From NCBI RefSeq assembly GCF_012584445.1, contig NZ_JABAHI010000006.1, positions 186,001 to 250,000 on the forward strand: DNA of 64,000 nt. Reading direction: 5' to 3'. This document shows, piece after piece, positions 60,777 to 64,000 of the stretch. The position numbers and the translations under genes were made by a program. The DNA comes from Olsenella sp. KGMB02461. GTDB lineage: Bacteria > Actinomycetota > Coriobacteriia > Coriobacteriales > Atopobiaceae. Under the pieces are notes generated by a model. It had not been told where the DNA came from. It saw only the letters and a program-made list of their open reading frames with translations, and did not search any database. The stretch's first letter is position 1. Every line of letters starts with the position of its first letter.

Positions 60777-60788
60777 GCCGAGAAACCC
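60777..60788 (+). repeat. GCCGAGAAACCC motif, copy 8
   Basis: Exact 12-mer between metI and metQ, 34 nt past the metI stop. Confidence 0.85.
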
Positions 60789-60822
60789 TCAGCCTCCGCA
60801 GGCAGGACCCTTGCGGGCATCC

Positions 60823-61482
60823 CTAGCGGCGGCGCTTGTCCACACGGCTCACCAGCTTGAGGCCGCCTTCCTGGAAGATCTGCACGATCACTACCAGAAG
60901 CGCCACGGTGATGAGCATGACGTCGGTCTGATAGCGGTAGTAGCCGTAGTTGATGGCGATAGCGCCCAGGCCGCCGCCGCCCACAAACCCTGCCATGGCC
61001 GAGTAGCCCAGGATGGTGGCCAGCGAGATGGCGGCGCCCACCAAAAGGGAGGGGCCAGCCTCGGGGAGCAACACCTTGGTGACAATCTGCAGCGGAGAAG
61101 AGCCCATGGCGCGGGCAGCTTCGATGACGCCAGGATCCACCTCTTTTAAGGAGGACTCCACCATACGGCCCACATAGGGGGCCGCTGCCACCACCAAAGG
61201 CACGATGGTGGCGGTAGAGCCAATGGTGGTGCCCACCACCACGCGGGTGAAGGGCAAGATCGCCACCAGCAGGATGAGGAAGGGAATGGAGCGCAGGATG
61301 TTCACGATGACGCCCACTGCCAGGTTCACCGCCTTGTTGGGGGCGATGCCGTCTGGCGAGGTCACAAAGAGCACCACACCCAAAGGCACGCCCAACAGAT
61401 AGGCGATGGCGGTGGAAACCAGCGTCATGTAGAGGGTTTCCCAGGTTCCTGAGGCTAGAAGATCGATCATTTCTTGACTCAT
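60823..61482 (-). CDS. metI: MetI-type methionine ABC transporter permease
   Basis: Membrane permease of the methionine importer. The 219-residue product has five hydrophobic helices, and the start MSQEMIDLLASGTWETLYMTLVSTAIAYLLGVPLGV is typical of MetI. The EAA loop that contacts the ATPase reads EAARAMGSSPLQIVTKVLLPEA, followed by ATILGYSAMAGFVGGGGLG. Its ATG overlaps the metN stop by 4 nt, so the two are translationally coupled. Confidence 0.95.
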   Translation of the reverse strand: MSQEMIDLLASGTWETLYMTLVSTAIAYLLGVPLGVVLFVTSPDGIAPNKAVNLAVGVIVNILRSIPFLILLVAILPFTRVVVGTTIGSTATIVPLVVAAAPYVGRMVESSLKEVDPGVIEAARAMGSSPLQIVTKVLLPEAGPSLLVGAAISLATILGYSAMAGFVGGGGLGAIAINYGYYRYQTDVMLITVALLVVIVQIFQEGGLKLVSRVDKRRR

Positions 61483-62531
61483 GCCTCATCGCCTCCTGCC
61501 TGCCGAGGGTTGTCCCCGCCGGGCATTCGTGGGTCTCCGCTCTCTTCGTAATGGATGCCGCGCCCATCCAGATAGGCCCTGATGCGAGCGCAGGCCTTCG
61601 GGTCTTGGGGCATTTGTATGAGGATCTGGCCATAGGCGTGGCCGCCGATGTCTTGGGTATTGGCGCCCATGATGGAGACGCGCACGCCACAGGTGATGGA
61701 AAGGTCGCTGATGACCGGATCACCGGACTCCTCGCCGGTGAACGCGATACGCAGCATGCCGGCAGGCACCTGGCCCTCGTGCGCTTCCAGCGCGTCTACC
61801 GCCGGCTCGATGAGGCGGCGGGCAGTGGCGCTTTGGGGATGCAGGAAGACGTCGTGGACGGTGCCCACCTCTTTGATCTCGCCAGAGGCCATGACGGCCA
61901 CCTTGTCGCAGACCAGTTCCACTACCTTCATCTCGTGGGTGATCACCACGATAGTGACGCCCAGCGTGCGGTTGAGCTCCTTGAGCAGGTCGAGCACCGA
62001 GCGCGTAGCCTCAGGGTCCAACGCGCTGGTGGCCTCGTCGCACAAGATGATGGAGGGATCCGATGCCAGGGCACGGGCAATGGCCACCCGCTGTTGCTGG
62101 CCGCCGGAGAGCTGCGAGGGGTAGGCCTGGGCCTTCTCGGCAAGGCCTACGGTCTCAAGGAGCTCTTTGGCCCGGGCATTGGCCGCGTCGCGCTCGACCC
62201 CGGCGATATCCAAGGGATAGCGCACGTTGGCCAGCACACTGCGCTGCTGAAGCAGGTTGAACTGCTGGAAGATCATGCCGATCTTTTTGCGCTGGGCCCG
62301 GAGCTCTTTAGCGGAGAGCTCCATAAGGTTGGTGCCGTCGACAATCACTGCGCCTGTGTCCGGACGCTCCAGCAAGTTGATGCAACGCACCAGGGTGGAC
62401 TTGCCAGCTCCAGAGAAGCCGATGATGCCAAAGATCTCCCCATCGCCGATGGTGAGGTTCACCTGGCGCACGGCATGAAGAGGGCCATTGGCAGTCTCAA
62501 AAGTTTTATCGAGGTCGCGCAGTTCTATCAA
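61479..62531 (-). CDS. metN: MetN-type methionine ABC transporter ATP-binding protein
   Basis: ATPase of the methionine importer, 350 residues. Walker A is GFSGAGKST (38-46), the Q-loop lies in IGMIFQQFNLLQQRSV, the signature is LSGGQQQRVAIARAL, and Walker B ILCDEATSALDPEAT. After residue about 245 comes the C-terminal NIL/ACT-like regulatory domain (LRIAFTGEESGDPVISDLSITCGVRVSIMGANTQDI), which in E. coli MetN binds methionine for trans-inhibition. It is the first gene of metN-metI-metQ, preceded by a long leader region. Confidence 0.96.
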   Translation of the reverse strand: MIELRDLDKTFETANGPLHAVRQVNLTIGDGEIFGIIGFSGAGKSTLVRCINLLERPDTGAVIVDGTNLMELSAKELRAQRKKIGMIFQQFNLLQQRSVLANVRYPLDIAGVERDAANARAKELLETVGLAEKAQAYPSQLSGGQQQRVAIARALASDPSIILCDEATSALDPEATRSVLDLLKELNRTLGVTIVVITHEMKVVELVCDKVAVMASGEIKEVGTVHDVFLHPQSATARRLIEPAVDALEAHEGQVPAGMLRIAFTGEESGDPVISDLSITCGVRVSIMGANTQDIGGHAYGQILIQMPQDPKACARIRAYLDGRGIHYEESGDPRMPGGDNPRQAGGDEA

Positions 62532-62830
62532 GAGATCCGTCCTTGCAGTAGCTCATGGCCTGAGATGCACCTGAAAAGCGGGCGTCCCAGAGGCTTTTTG
62601 GACTTGGCAGCGTCCCAAAAGCCTTTGTCCACTCTAAAGCCCCTAGGACCCTTTTGGAACCACTGTGATGCATCCTTAACAATGCCTGCGTGACCAAAAA
62701 CAGGCAGGTAGCTAAGGGAACAGGCTCCGAGCTGCCGGGTATCGCATGGGCCTATGTGCGCCGCGACCCTAAGGGGAGCGGTGCGGCAGGGCATCCCTAA
62801 GCTAACAGACTCATCTAAAACCACACGGCC
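62532..62830 (-). promoter_or_regulatory. Long structured leader region of metNIQ
   Basis: About 300 nt upstream of metN with several inverted repeats. AGGCTTTTTGGAC (62591-62603) pairs with GTCCCAAAAGCCT (62612-62624, one mismatch). The latter's CCAAAAG can instead pair with CTTTTGG at 62651-62657, giving mutually exclusive folds. TGCCTG/CAGGCA (about 62683-62706) forms another hairpin. This suggests RNA-level control, but I could not match a SAM riboswitch or T-box consensus. Confidence 0.4.
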
Positions 62831-63075
62831 TGTTCATAGCGCCGCCATACACCTTAGATTTGTCGCTTGTATACTTAGTCGAATCTATATTCACTCATTA
62901 TGGCGGCTTGTTGCATAGGCACCCTAGGTGCAATGGGCCGCCCATCCTTGCAGGTCTGAGACCTTGAGGTACGCCTGAGAAACCCGAGCCTTCCGGCCCG
63001 CTCCTCCTATGTACCCCCACCGTCTTCCTTCTATGACCTCGCTGCCAACATCTCCAGCCAAGAGGGGTTTTCCAT
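62831..63075. other. Intergenic region upstream of the LytR-family gene
   Basis: Holds a TATACT hexamer (62870-62875), the near-palindrome GCACC-CTA-GGTGC (62919-62931) and a degenerate copy of the dispersed motif (CCTGAGAAACCC, 62974-62985). The promoter assignment is uncertain. Confidence 0.4.
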
Positions 63076-64000
63076 TGAGCAAGCACCGCCGCACTCAGCA
63101 GCCAGAAGCCCAAGATCTCTCCCGCCAAAGCGCGGTAGAGCACTATTCGGCTGCCCGCAAGCGTCGCAGCCTTCACAAGCGCATTCGCGTGGCCGTCATC
63201 ATCGTGCTCTGCGTGATCCTTGCCGGCGGCGGCATCGCCTGGGCCTATCTCTCCAACATCGAGAATCGCCTCCATGAGGGCGTGAACGACAAGCTTCGCG
63301 GCACCCTCACCAACGTGCAGGCAGACGACCCGTTCTACATGCTGCTTTTAGGCGTGGACAAGTCCGAGCAGCGTGCAGAGAGCGCGGAGTACGGCCAGGA
63401 CTCTTCCAACTACCGCACCGACTCCATCATGCTGGCCCGCATCGATCCCAAGCAAAAGCAGGTGACGCTGGTCTCCATCCACCGCGACACCCTGGTGGAC
63501 CTTGGCGAGCACGGCAAGCAGAAGATCAATGCGGCCTACTCGGTGGGCGGCCCCTCCTATGCGGTGGAGGTCATCAGCAAGTTCGCCGGCGTGCCCATCT
63601 CCCACTACGCAGAGATCGACTTTGATCACTTCGAGGGCATCGTGGACGCGCTAGGCGGCGTCACGGTGGACGTGCCCATCGACATCAACGACCCCTATGC
63701 CGGCGAGCCCATCCAAAAGGGCGAGCAAACCTTGAACGGCGCCCAAGCCCTCACCCTCTGCCGCAGCCGCCACGCCTATGACAACTATGGCGACGGCGAC
63801 CTCTACCGCGCCGCCAACCAGCGCATGGTCATCGCCGCCATCGTCAAGAAGGTGCTGGCGAGCGACCCCGCCACCATGACAGCCACCATCTCCTCCATGG
63901 CAGACGCCGTGTCCACCGACCTCTCGCTCCAGCAGATCCTCAACCTGGCTGCCCAGATGAAGGGCATCAACATGGACACCGACGTCTATACCGGCATGGA
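63076..64000 (+). CDS. LytR-CpsA-Psr family protein (C-terminus outside window)
   Basis: 308 residues are visible. LCP proteins transfer polyprenyl-linked glycopolymers such as teichoic acid or capsule onto peptidoglycan. The start is a TTG at 63076 with GAGGGG 7 nt upstream, giving a basic, Gln-rich cytoplasmic tail. One TM helix (about 38-59, IRVAVIIVLCVILAGGGIAWAYL) is followed by the LCP core: FYMLLLGVDKSEQR, YRTDSIMLARIDPKQKQVTLVSIHRDTLV, and KINAAYSVGGPSYAVEVISKF. The conserved Arg/Asp residues that bind the pyrophosphate fall in these motifs. The frame is open to the window end. Confidence 0.93.

Noticed and set aside
4719-60788. Interpreting GCCGAGAAACCC as a Chi site or FtsK-orienting sequence
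   Set aside because: Such sites should be strand-biased along a replichore. Here the copies are 5 plus and 3 minus, and cores 8 plus and 9 minus, with a preference for intergenic positions. It is kept only as a testable alternative.
62532-62830. SAM riboswitch or T-box upstream of metN
   Set aside because: I looked for the SAM-I and SAM-IV cores and for a TGGNACC-type T-box sequence; only a poor TGGTTCC was found. The leader is reported as unclassified instead.

Overview
The window is GC-rich, gene-dense bacterial chromosome. Gene content and order suggest an actinobacterium of the class Coriobacteriia, probably Olsenella- or Atopobium-like. The indications are the rpmG-tRNA(Trp)-secE-nusG block beside tuf, the lysS-clpC-disA-ispD-ispF-cysE-cysS-rlmB-yacP run, AddAB-type recombination proteins, YacP/Veg-type small proteins more usual in Gram-positives, sortase-type surface adhesin architecture, and tRNA genes that all encode their 3' CCA. 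The family-level placement is inference. No rRNA, prophage, insertion sequence or CRISPR array was seen.

Layout. 1-3.3 kb (minus): translation and transcription genes nusG (cut by the window edge), secE, rpmG and tuf, with five tRNAs. 3.3-14.9 kb (minus): a housekeeping run covering RNA modification (rlmB), a NYN ribonuclease, cysteine supply and charging (cysE, cysS), isoprenoid synthesis (ispD, ispF), c-di-AMP synthesis (disA), the ClpC chaperone, lysS, greA and tatA. 14.9-20.4 kb: cstA on the plus strand behind a complete leader-peptide attenuator, then a TDT-family transporter, a VanZ/RDD membrane protein and an O6-alkylguanine repair protein. 20.6-28.5 kb (minus): addA, addB and an unrecognised coiled-coil protein. 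28.7-38 kb: tRNA(Pro), ispE, veg, an M24 peptidase, an AT-rich patch with a small membrane protein, nagB, rdgB, murI, rph, tRNA(Val) and a stand-alone MurE-type ligase.

38-50.9 kb: a 1506-residue surface adhesin (fibro-slime plus SpaA-like plus DUF11-like domains, LPXTG type), an iron-type alcohol dehydrogenase, a fructose PTS pair (fruA, fruK), a coupled pair of TPR-like proteins, tRNA(Glu), a lipoprotein and an orphan galactitol-type EIIB. 50.9-64 kb: tRNA(Leu), a Ppx/GppA phosphatase, a DivIC/FtsB-like septum protein, an SGNH-hydrolase/MazG fusion, mfd, the metNIQ methionine ABC transporter and a truncated LytR-CpsA-Psr gene.

Signals beyond the gene list. A 12-mer, GCCGAGAAACCC, occurs exactly eight times, six of them between genes, with a wider family of TGCCGAGAA cores. 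This is far more than chance and resembles a DNA-uptake-type or other genome-wide signal. The cstA leader encodes a 15-residue peptide followed by five RNA segments that pair in two mutually exclusive ways, the last ending in a U-tract terminator. Two tandem, very regular long hairpins lie between mfd and metQ, and a 77-nt palindrome lies behind the M24 peptidase gene.
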